From Plazaster borealis (lineage: Eukaryota; Echinodermata; Asteroidea; Forcipulatida; Labidiasteridae): DNA of 64,000 nt. Position 1 is the stretch's first letter, and each line of letters begins with the position of its first letter. Shown one piece after another: positions 15,101 through 27,100 of this stretch. Location of the stretch: contig CM037475.1 of the NCBI GenBank assembly GCA_021014325.1, forward strand, positions 1,023,001-1,087,000, given 5' to 3'. The position numbers were made by a program, and so were the translations under genes. The notes below the pieces were generated by a model, which searched no databases, had not been told where the DNA came from, and worked only from the letters and a program-made list of their open reading frames with translations.

Positions 15101-18100
15101 TTCCTCAGGGAATGAAAGTGGAGTTCCTCAGGGAATGAAAGTGGAGTTCCTCAGGGAATGAAAGTGGAGTTCCTCAGGGAATGAAAGTGGAGTTCCTCAA
15201 GGAATGAAAGTGGAGTTCCTCAGGGAATGAAAGGAGAGTTCCTCAGGGAATGAAAGTGGAGTTCCTCAGGGAATGAAAGTGGAGTTCCTCAAGGAATGAT
15301 AGTGGAGTTCCTCAGGGAATGAAAGTGGAGTTCCCTCAGGGAATGAAAGTGGAGTTCCTCAGGGAATGAAAGTGGAGTTCCTCAGGGAATGAAAGTGGAG
15401 TTCCTCAGGGAATGAAAGTAGAGTTCCTCAGGGAATGTCATTAGCTTCTTGCATGAATCCAGATCACCTTGCTGATGATAGCATCTGGACTAAAACTTCC
15501 AAGGGGTCAACAAATTGACGGCATGATCCCAAGCTTTATTTATCTAATTTCAGACTAATTCATTCCTAGCATGTTGATGGATCCCACTGGGCTTGTTTTC
15601 CTCTCCACAATTTAATTACCATTTGGTCTTATTTTTGTCAAGTACTTTTCCTTCATAATACTAGACGGCAAGAAAAATAACTGATAAATAACTTACACAT
15701 AGTGAAAGCAAATCTAAAAAGGTTGACCAAAATATCTGTAATTTGGGTGGTTTTGAAGATTGAATTGAATAAAGGAATTGTCAGGTACATTCAAACAGTA
15801 GAATTTAAGATTTTAAAAGTAAAATTACTTTAAATTTTCACAATTTGTTTTATTTGTTTCATTTGAATTTGTTTCATTTCATTTGATTGTTCTTTCGTTC
15901 TTAATTTTAATGCTTTGATGTTTTGATATATTTACTTTGTTGTTAAAGGTATTACACAGGATTGGTACAGCTGACAAAATAGTCGCAGACAGTGTTCATG
16001 TTTTGTGTGATCAACCATATACATGAAATAACAAGCCTGTGAAAATTTGGACTTAATCTGTTGGGTGAGTAAGGAGAAAATACTGAAAAACCATGCACAA
16101 TTTTCAGCATGTAAACACACTGTCCTTAATTTGTGTTGTAACAACTGAAATCAGCCGTTGCGTTGTTTCAGGTTTTCAGATACAGTTTTCTCGAATATAT
16201 CTTCATTTCAGAGGGAAAAATTTCACACAAAAAGGTTCAAGTATGAATCTCATAATCAGTAAGCTCTCAGACTAAAATCTAACAATGATGTGTTTTATCC
16301 TTACCAATCCTGTATAATACCTTTAAGAATACTTGTAAGTTTCTTTGCTTCTGGTGCACCTTTGCCAGATGCTAGCCCTTTATCAAATCAGGGACCCGAC
16401 AAGCAAAAGTGTTAGAGGGTACAGCACTCAGCCCCTGGATGTTTTGTTTCAGTTCACCATCTACGTAACGTCACCTCAACCAGCCTGCAGGCTTAAATTA
16501 AATTCATTTTGGGATATTTCCTGAGGCCTAGCAAAGCCTAATCAAATTTTCACCATCAAGAGTACACAGCTAATAAACTTTCGATTGAAGAGATATTATA
16601 TTTAATCTTATCACACTTTCCTGGCTGCGTCTTCTCAACCATCTTGAGGTAACCTTTTCTCTTCACGATTCAGACTTGATAATCTTTCTAGACTGGATGC
16701 CCACCGAGGAAGGCAACGACGTCAACAAGAGAGCACTGCTGAACTTTTGCTTGCCATTTGAGCATATCCCACAGCATATTTTGTGTGTCCTTCTACCGTT
16801 TCTTTAAAAAAAAAGCCTCTGACGAGTCCGTTGCTCTGAAGTGAATCATCGATTGAGGTTTGTCTAAACACCATGGATAAGGTTAGAAGTGACTGCCCCC
16901 CGGAGTATGAGCCTAGCCAATCTGGTCAGGGGATTACCTCCACTAACGTAAAGGACTATCAAATTAAACTGGAATCTCTCAAATTCTGCCGGAGAAATGT
17001 CAACAGTCTAAACAGATATGATGGTGTTTCTTTTAATTCATGGGATTTTTTTCTTCTCTTTAGGCTTTTGATAAAAGAAAAATAACATCTGTTGCAAAAA
17101 TGTGAAAGTCTGTTTTAGAAATATAAGGTGGACAACTCAAATGGTTTAATTAACTTAATTAGGTAAGTAGTAACTAGGGTTCCAGATTGTCAAGATATGT
17201 CTGCTTTATGATTTATTAAATGTGTGTACTCAACAACTACATAAAGGACAACAAACATAACACAAGATACTAAGAGTTCCACAAACAAGCCTGAAGAATC
17301 AATTAATATCACAGAAAAATGAAGAAGACGCTTGATTCTACAACAATCCTAGAGCTCACTAAAGCTGGTTCATCATTCAGTTCAAGGGAAAAGTAACGTT
17401 ACAAACAAGGAGAGAAACTTGGCACAAATGTTCAGCTGTAAATTTGGCAACTTTGTAATATCAACCACCAGTACAGACCTAACATGGTCAGCCATTTTGT
17501 TTTTCTTCCATTAATTTCAATGGAACCACACCGAGGCTAGAAGAAAAAAATAGTCTGGTACCATTTCATAAGTTAAAAATGAATACTAGATTTATCATAG
17601 TGTATACAGGGAATCATTTTAAGATGTGATAGAAATATAAATGATTCATACCTTGTTTCATCAACCAGCCCTCTCTGTCTGGATTGAAGAAGGTGTGTGT
17701 AAGATCGTTACCGTCATCTTCAGGTATCTTGAAGGGTTCCTTCTTAATACTGTCGTACAGGCTCTAAGATGTGTAAACGAAAAACAAAATTAACACATGA
17801 ATACATCTATGATAGGAAATCCAATTACGATTAGTATACTAGTAATTGACAGGTACTGAGTACACATAATGAAAATAACCAAGTTTTAAAAAAATTATCA
17901 CAAAATACCATTTAACAAATGGAAATGTACAAACAAAATTGTACGTAAAGTAGGTCTGTCAGGGATAAAATAATTATGAGTCATAAAGTTAAATGACGAC
18001 AATGGAGAATAAGGATATCAAATGACATTTGATATAGAATAAAAATAACCAAACATTCAATGTAATTACACCAATATGTTGGAGAGACAACGTTAGAGAT

Positions 18101-21100
18101 TATGATAGTTGGATGCGTCGATAGTAAAGCCAGCCGGCATGACGGATGTAATCAAGCACGATGAGAGACACACGCTGTGGTCTGTCGGTCTCTCACTGCT
18201 CATCAGCTTTGAAGATGCGTCATATTTGGGGAATACAACAGGACGATGGGCAGGTGTGACAAAGACGAGGGCGCGGTCATCAGAGACAGTTTAATCACTC
18301 ACACATTTATACCCTTGGGGAAACATGTTTAACTTTAATATGGAAGGGGGTGGGGTTGTTACTATTACATGATCTTTAAGAGGTCTTGGATACTTTTTTT
18401 GGTCCTTGCTCTATAATAATAATGAGTATTTAAATAGCGCCTTTAACAAGATCAAAGTGTTTCACAGTGAACCTAGAACATTAGAAATAGAAAAGAGGAA
18501 AGTTTTGAAAAGTTTTTTGAATGTCTGATTTGAAGAAAGAGTCTCTGATGTGAACAGGGAGTTTGTTCCATTCCCTAGGGCCGGCTATGGAAAAGGCCTT
18601 GTACTACGAGATTTGATGTTACCAAGTGGTGATACCATACAGTAAGGTCTGGGAATACTAAGCCGATTTTTGTACAAAATTAAAGCAAATTTATGTCAAA
18701 CGGATTGTTTTTTCCACTGCTTGCGTAAATGTAACATGTATTTTGGTGACTAAGAAGGGTTGGTGTTTTTGAACTGTGAACTAATTCACACAATCTTTAC
18801 ATCTGGATTACTTGTTTGTAATTGTAGAATATTTCCAAGTCACCGACACGTACATCAATAGTGTCCTTGATAATATCAGTTTGCACTGAAGCAGGTTATT
18901 TGTCCGCACCGCATCGTTGTTCATTACATTTTCATTCAAACAACAAGTCTGCTTGTCACATTACAAACATCACTGACAGGCACAAAACACATCTGCTTGT
19001 CACATAAAACTAGGGCAGTCAAAAATGCCCTCAAACAAAAACCAAACAGAGCCCAAATCAATGATTCCTGGGAGAACGCAACCCTCCAGTGAAAGATATG
19101 GCTTGTCGGCACCCGTTGGTTATCGAAACTCTCGATCAGGACGTCTGATGTTGGCAAAGAGTGAGAGAAAATAACAGGCTGGTCAACAAGATAAAAGATC
19201 TGATAAAGGGTCTGACCTGAGCTAGTCATGGTGGCTTCCTCTAAACACAGACAACAAGGTTGTCAAAGGAACAAGTGGCGTTTATAATGTAGCTACTTAT
19301 AGCCTCTAGAGTGCTGTACATTGTATCCTGGGCATGGACTTTACATAATGGCCGGCCTATAGAAGGCTCCCTCTGCTGCAGGATGCGCCAACCAAAACCT
19401 TCCGGGGTTTTCTGACTACAATAACATTCCGGAGTGGAATTCTTTTGACAAGTATAAGATTGTATCAATAACAATGATCACTAGATTACTGGGCCAAATT
19501 TCATAGAGCTGCTTCAAGCAGAAAATTGCTTAACAATTCTCTGCTAAGCAGAAATGAGCAGGGTGCCAGTCACAAATTGTACATGTGACATGGTAGTTTG
19601 GCTGGTAACCTTATTCTGGAAAGCAACATTTTATTGTGCTGAGCTACTTTTTGTGCTTAAGCAGCTCTATGAAATTGGGCCCTGGAAGCAACAGCTTGGC
19701 TTAAAGAATTTCTTCTAGAATGCAAGTTATTAAAATAAGAGGATGTTTTTTTCATTGTCACAAAAATGAAGAAGTATCCTTTCCGGTTGCTAATGTGATT
19801 TAATTTCACATCATCGGACGATGGCCCCGATTGGGGTTGAAGTACATGCAATGTCAGAGTTTGGGGAATACAGCGAATACAACCAGTTATTAATGTATGA
19901 TAGTAAAAGATTTTAGCAAAATATTTAATCATGGCACAGCCATGTTGTTTTATTTTAAAAAATTCAAAGGAACACAATTGAGACGTAAATAGTCAGGTCT
20001 TATGCAATCAGTGCTTTAGTACAATCAAGGCTGGACACTGGGAACTTGACGGAGATGGTCGTAGTGATCCTTTAGTTCCTAGTTCAACATACAGCTTGGA
20101 CTGTGGCTATGACTAGATGAATTGCCTCTGATTAATGGTTAAATAATTGCAGCCACAGCCATAGCCAAGTGGCTCAATCCAAACATCAGATTCAAGTTGA
20201 CTGGATGTTGAACCCTTAGGTAATCACCATTCTGACATCATTGTTTTGAAAGAATAATTGACTTCCTTAGTAGGTTTCCTTATAAATATGATTAATCCCC
20301 CCGCTGACTTCTTATAAACAAGTAAGATGACTGCATCGCTTGCCACGAGCAACTCTTCTTGGCGGGAACTGTGCTCCAGTTAGCATGAAAACCGCAGTTA
20401 GTAATTGTCCTTAAAATACATCTTTTACTGTAAGTACCTCACCAAATGTTGAGATGCTTTTTTTCTTCTGTATCATTTTGGAAGATGAAACTTAAACAAG
20501 TGTTTGAAATTGTTTGTAATTATTTGTTATCGAGGGGTTGTGACATATTCATGCTAATAACAATGTGTTGACTTGCTATAGACTGGCTATAGACTGTGTA
20601 AGTCTTGCACGAAGACAAGAAAAAAACTTGAACAAAGACTATACTTTTCTATGAAATCAAATCTTCTTTTAAATTATATTTATACAAAAGGTTTAATGAC
20701 AACATGACCGTCAGTTGGACAGCATTCTTAATTTTATTTTACAAATAACCGGAAACTGATGTCAAGTCTTATTCTCAGGTTTTCTTCGTTGTTTTGTTGA
20801 GTTGGTTTTACTTTCATATTAGTATTACATTTTAAACATCATATATAATTTTCATGGCCAAAAACTACAATAAACTAAAATAATTGACGAAACAAAATCT
20901 CGCCCACGTTAAACTCCATATGGTTGGGGCCACAATGGTCCCGGAAGTTTGAATATGCGCAAGACTTGCACAGTCTATTGCTAGCAAATGAGTGACGCAG
21001 CATTACAAATCCGGTGTCAATGGGTACATGGGCAAACTGCCAGTTCATTCCTGACACTTTGTTCTTCTTAGGGCAGGCCAGTTTTTCCTTGATAAAAGGC

Positions 21101-24100
21101 ACCTCTCCCAGGAATGATTAAATTTCTACTTGAACATTTTAAGGGGCACCAAGGCATAGACCAGGGGCAAGAAGGTGATTGAATCCATGAAGTATCAGGG
21201 CCGGCACTTATTAAATTAGGCCAAGATTGCAAACTATATTAATATGAAACAATTTTGAGAATACAAATGCAGAGGCACCAAGAAAAAGGTTTGGCCAAAA
21301 ATACCGAAACATTTTTTTGTCAAAAGAACCGTACACTTTTCCAATACCCCCTCCCTCCCCCCAAAAAAGTGTACAAAGAAAAATGGGTTTTTTTTTCTTC
21401 ACACTATTCTACATAGAGGAACTTGTATGTGAACTACATGCAAGCCCTGTTTATTACAAGCACAGATATAAGAAACAAATAAAGAACGTACACATCTTAA
21501 ACAGATATATAATACTGTAATTTCCTGCATGCAAGACGCGGCTTATCTGACTTTAAAAAAGTCCACAAAAAACACTTTGTAGGGCCATGAAGCTATGTTT
21601 TTATAGTTTGAATTTATTTCAGAAAACGAAAGCGTATGGCGAGCATTAACCCCCCTCCATCCCACCAACAGTTTGTACAAAATGTTGATAACTGTGAACG
21701 GCCCCTAAAGTTATTTCTTAATGTCCTGGATCTGACAAGAGATGAAGTAACGTACCTTAAGGAGTTCTTCAGGTAGATCCCCGCCCTCGTTGATCCCACG
21801 ATTCATCAAGATGAAACGCTCTAGGGAGGGCTTCTCCTTCACACTGGCGTTATGTAAACTGGTATTCAACATGATGATGGAAAACGAAAGCACATAACAC
21901 GTGTCTGCGTAAAGGAAAATAAACAACGACGTCACGTCAAGATTATCGTCTTAGAGACGTTGTCTGGGATTGAAGAATTAAATCTAAAGAATGTTCATCT
22001 GTGGTATTTTCTGAACCTGTCTGGTGATCACAACTCCTTGCCGGTACTAAATAGAAAGGTTTTCTCAAAATGAATAGCCACAGAAACTTAAAGTTTGCAG
22101 TCACACATTGCAAAATTACCTTTTACTAAACATTCAATTATTTATGCCAAATGAGAATTTACACACACAAAAATGTTTGTTACATCAACAGCTCTTTTCA
22201 GAACCACTACAAAATAAATAATTACTTGGTGTTTGTGTTGCAGCAAACCTTATATTCATAACAAACAATTTAACACACTTTTTGAGCTGTTTCCCTAACC
22301 AGCTCCTTTAAGATACAGCACAACTCTTACATAAATATTTCTGCAAGCCTGCCGTAAAAACCTCCCCAAACCAAATATAATTTTTAACAAAAAAATAAAT
22401 TGTAAGAGTGAATTTACCGGTGGACTCAAAGACTCCAGGGTTGGTTTCACAGTATCTCTTGGCAAAAGATTCCATCATTCTGTCAATCTTCTGTGCCTCG
22501 CCTGGAAGACGGAAACTCCAAAGGAATTGCCTGAAAAATAAAAGAAGATAAATGAAGCACTTCACCGAGTTTGGTTCACAACTGCTCCAAAGGACAAGGG
22601 TTCATTTCATCTATTAATTCTGGCTGTGAAGCCAAGGATTCTCAGAAAAGTGAAATTAATCAGTAAACTAGCTAAGAACCCCATGGAGAGAATACAATGA
22701 AGGAAGTTTCAGTTTTAGATGTGGGAGGAAAACCCAACAAAAGTATTCCAGAGAAAACCCACGCACTCAGGTAGGGACTGAAAACCCAATCCACATAGTG
22801 CCCCGGCAGGATTCGAACTGGGGTCCTAGAAGTGGAAGGTGAGGAAAGATACCACTACACCAAGCCAACCGCCCAATGTTTTCAAAACTCTGCTGAAAAG
22901 TAAAAGGCTTAATTAATTTCTTTCCTTGTGTAAAGCGCTTTGGGGTGTATGTGTGATACGCTACATAAAAACAATGTATTGTTCTTATTCAAAATAGGCA
23001 ACAATTTTACACTATTTTGTTTTTTGCAATAATCTGAGTACCTCTTGCATTGATATTTAACAGAGTTCTTAATTTTCTTTTGTAAGTTTAATTACAAATA
23101 AAGGTTGGAATGACTGCTCTCTTCCAAGAAATCAACTATATCTTTTTAAAACAGTAATTAAAAACAATATCATAATTTAAAGACCCTTCTTTCTGCAAAA
23201 CCACTCTCCAAAAAAAATCCATGAACTTAAACAAAACAGTAAAATGCTTGGTTCCTGTTCATTTTCCCAAAGTTGCCAAGTATCCATATTGTGTTTCAAT
23301 TTGACTGTTATTAGTCATGGTTTGAAGGCCTCCAGTCAGTTTTGCTTTCATTCAGGGTCAGGGGTCACAGCTTCCCCGTCGCTCCAACGAATTATTCCAG
23401 CTTACTGCACAGTTTGACTTCCGCACTTCTTGTACGTTATTCTTCAAGCCACAATATTGCTGTCTATGAATAAAATCAACCGTAGAAATTGGACAAATAT
23501 GGTCTAAATGTAGATTTGAATGTAACGTCAGCAAGAGTGTGAGATCAGCATGGGGGCCAACCAAGCACAGGCTTTCAACTTTCCAAATGGGGAACAGAAT
23601 GGTGACCTGGTCTTTTAAAATACAACACCTGCTACCTCAAATGAGGGTCAAGCTTTTTGTAAATTGATTGTTGTATTTCTGAGTTTAATATAAACTAAAC
23701 TTTCTGGGTGCTATCCAATACTTGGCAATTCAAATATCACTGAAGTACAAGAAAGCTTAAGAGTCACATTTGGATAGGTTATCAATGGAGGGATTGTGTA
23801 CAAAAAACAACAACAAAATGGAAAATGGATTACAGTATGCTCCTGATCAAGAGATGAAACTTCCTTAACTTCCAGGGTGTTATATAAATGGATTTACAGA
23901 CTCTACATCACAACAAATGAAAAACCAAATGACTAGACACAAATTAACGCCTAAGAAAGTTTCAAGGCAAAAGAAGATCTATGAACGCAATCCAGAAAAA
24001 ATCCTGACAAATCACAGGACTGTCAATACCTTGGACTTTTTCATCTGCTGATAACATTTTGGAAATTTTTCTCTCAAAAATCCCTCATCTAATAAACTGA

Positions 24101-27100
24101 ACTGAGGCTGGACTGACAAACAGTCGGGCCACCTTTTTTGTAAAATGACAATCAGTATTCATGATTGTATACCAGGGAACAAGACAAAGAAGAAGAAAAA
24201 CTGCTAAAAAAGAATGTCAAAAACTTAGTATAGAATGAAAAATTTAAGCATAAATTAACAAACAGCTCAATTCTGTGATGTCAAGATTGTGATTTCACCA
24301 CGGAAATCTGTCTTCTATTACAGATTGAATTAATTTTTGACAGCGGACAAAATAAACAGGTTTCAGAAGGGAAGGGGGAAATTCTAATAACCGATGAAAT
24401 CTGGGAATATGCCAACAAGCATCAATCAACAACTGAAAAACAAAATAATAAAGATTAAACAAAAATAAATCTGAACTACTTCTATGACCCTCGTTTACAA
24501 TAGTAATTAATTTAGTTATATAGTTTGTAATTGAAGTTAAAAGTCATTACATTAGTGCCCATCACTGTAGCTTGTGGGTATGGAGAACCCAATACAGACT
24601 CAACAGAGGGAATTCGGCAAAGAAATATGGAAGGAAAATATGTTTGGGGAAAATCCCCATAAACAGTTTTAAAGGCATCGTACACGTTTGGTAATTACTC
24701 AAAATATATATTAGCATAAAAACTGACTTGGTAACAAGCAACCGAGAGCTGTTGATAGTATAAAACATTGTGAGAAACGACTCCCTCTAAAGTAAAGTAG
24801 TTTTTGAGAAAGAGGTAATTTCTCACTAAAATAATAAAAACTTCTTGCAAGAAGTTTTTATTCCTATCTGGTGAAAGCACACAAATTTGTACAACAAGGG
24901 TGTTTTTTCTTTCATCATTTTCTTACAATTTTGATGACCAATTGAGCCCAAATTTTCACAGGCTTGTTATTTTATGCATATGTTGGGATACACCAAACGA
25001 GAACACTGGTCTTTGACAATTACCAACCGTGTACGATGCCTTTAAATATTCTTTTTTTAGCCATTGGTGTTCAATTGTGCATGATTCACGGATACAGGTC
25101 ATGCTGACTTAAACAAATTAAGTTGCTAGACAGATTTGCTATGACACTCTACCATTTTATTTCATCAAGTCTACTGATTCTTGTTTGTTTTTAAAACCAT
25201 TTTGCACAGTGTACTTTATGCCCATCTACAAGCAAAACTTACAGAAAACTACACATCTAGACCTGTATAATCTCAAAGTTTTATCCACCAGTTGACTTTA
25301 AAATTGTGAAACCAACACCAAGCCAGCCCAGCCACAGGTGAGGACTGGTCTGTTAGTTTGCAGGGCAAGTTTGCTTGGAACTCAGCAGGAACTGCCCCAC
25401 GGCGACAGCCACTTAGAATCTGATCCAAACCTGGACTAGAGTTGGAATAAAAATGCTTACTAGCATTAGCTGTGATACTTTCAAAGTGTTACTCTGAGAT
25501 GGTAAAGAGCGAGGACGGTGGAAGTGTTAAATAAGCAGTTCTAGGAATGTTGCAGATGGAAATGCTGGGTTAGTTTTGACAGTATCAAACCATCACAGCC
25601 TACAGCTCTGGTTTAAGCTTTTACAAACAGATTGAGAAGATTTTCTTGGACTGTGTGAATAAGAGACTCGATTGAAGGTTTTCTTTTTCCAGACCTTGGG
25701 ATTGCTGACGACAATTGTCACGATGCTCACATATAGATGTTACTCATAGAAATGACCTTTACGATTACCATGAGGAAATCTGCCGAGCCGCTTCAACAAC
25801 AAAAATATTGACCTATCAGATATCCCGATATAAAAAGATCTCAATGAAATATCCCTGGATTTAACAATAAGATTGGAAAACAAGTCGTGGATTGTCGACC
25901 GAGTGACATCCAGTCTTAGGGCTGGATGACTAGACATTGGGTTGGGAAAGATTCACCAGGCTAGCCAAGACCAAAAACGCACACTGCCACTGTCAACCTC
26001 ACATACGGTTCCTGTTAACTCATTAAGTCATTCAGCTTTTAAACCACCAGGTTTTATGAATCACACAATGGGACATTCTCGCTAAACAGATAGGCGTGGG
26101 GGGACTAGGGGAAGGGGCAAATGTCCCCCGCTCTAACAACCCAGATGCATTTCCTTCCCTTTCCCCCTCAGGGATCCTTTGTTTTATTCTTGAGCTCAAT
26201 CAGCAACGGATTCTAAAATCAATCAACAAAAAATACAAAGTCTCTGAGGTCTTAGTACGTTTGGTAAGATTACGCCAGCTTTGCTTTCAGACACTAAAGG
26301 GTTGATATATTGACATCAGACGCAACATGATAAGGACTCCGTCAGGAACCTCTGGCAGATTGTTTCTTTTTTTTTGACATTCAGGGTAGTTTCTTTTGAT
26401 GTTATCTTTACAAGCGGTCATCCTTAGAACAAGCTATCCTCAAAAAATGAAGTGTAAGATATTAATAGACCAACACTTGAGGGTCATCTTAATGGTTTAA
26501 TTCTGATTGTTAAATTTATACCGCACAGTAAAAAAGCAACACAGCTGTAGCAATTTCTTTTGCCGCCGGACTCCAGAACGACTCTGATGGATCTTCATTT
26601 CCTATTTCTCCTCAGGCTGTTCCCTTTTGCGGTGTCTACCCCTCCTTCCTTCCTGTGGGTAGCTATATATTATCAAACAATTCCATGGATTTGGTCATTT
26701 GATACAGACGCTGCTTAATACATCAGGCACGCCCTTATCAATCAGGATCATCTTCTTCAGAAATGTTGCCGATTTTTAATGGCATGGTTTCACAATACAG
26801 ACAAGGTTCTTCTTCTTTTTTAAAGGTAGGGTCATAGATTGGTAAATACTCCAAAAATGTATGATCATAAAAACTTATTCGGTGAAAAGCACTGTAGCTG
26901 TTGATAGTATAAACTATTTTGAGAAAGGATTCCCTTGGAAGTAATATGGTTTGGATAATTTTTCACCCCAAAACATTTGAATGTGAGAAACAATTCATGC
27001 ATGAATAATTTTCTCAGATTTCTGAGGGTTCGTGAATGTGAATGCTGCAGCCAGAGATGTGGTTGTACCCGCTGTCAACTCACTAAAGGTGGATGGATTC

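Larger units (their letters stand above)
3849..17651 (-). other. Cytohesin intron 9 (13.8 kb)
   Basis: The longest intron of the gene, between the last linker exon and the PH core. It holds a 54-bp tandem array, a family B copy, a family C copy, a tRNA-like SINE, a tRNA-like relic with a LINE fragment, a 23-bp minisatellite and a diverged family A copy, listed separately. Stretches 3849-5126, 6180-9445, 9576-11120, 13000-14650 and 16330-17651 show no other recognisable element apart from homopolymer runs such as the C-run at about 4380. Confidence 0.8.
17764..21755 (-). other. Cytohesin intron 8
   Basis: 4-kb intron between exons 8 and 9. It contains a retroelement-like repeat (18408-18660), a family B copy (19491-19682) and a family C copy (20094-20184). 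The remaining stretches, 17764-18400, 18670-19485 and 20190-21755, show nothing recognisable. Confidence 0.8.

Noticed and set aside
14654..15437. CRISPR array or coding repeat
   Set aside because: Units are directly adjacent with no unique spacers, the host is an animal, and 23 bp is not a multiple of three.
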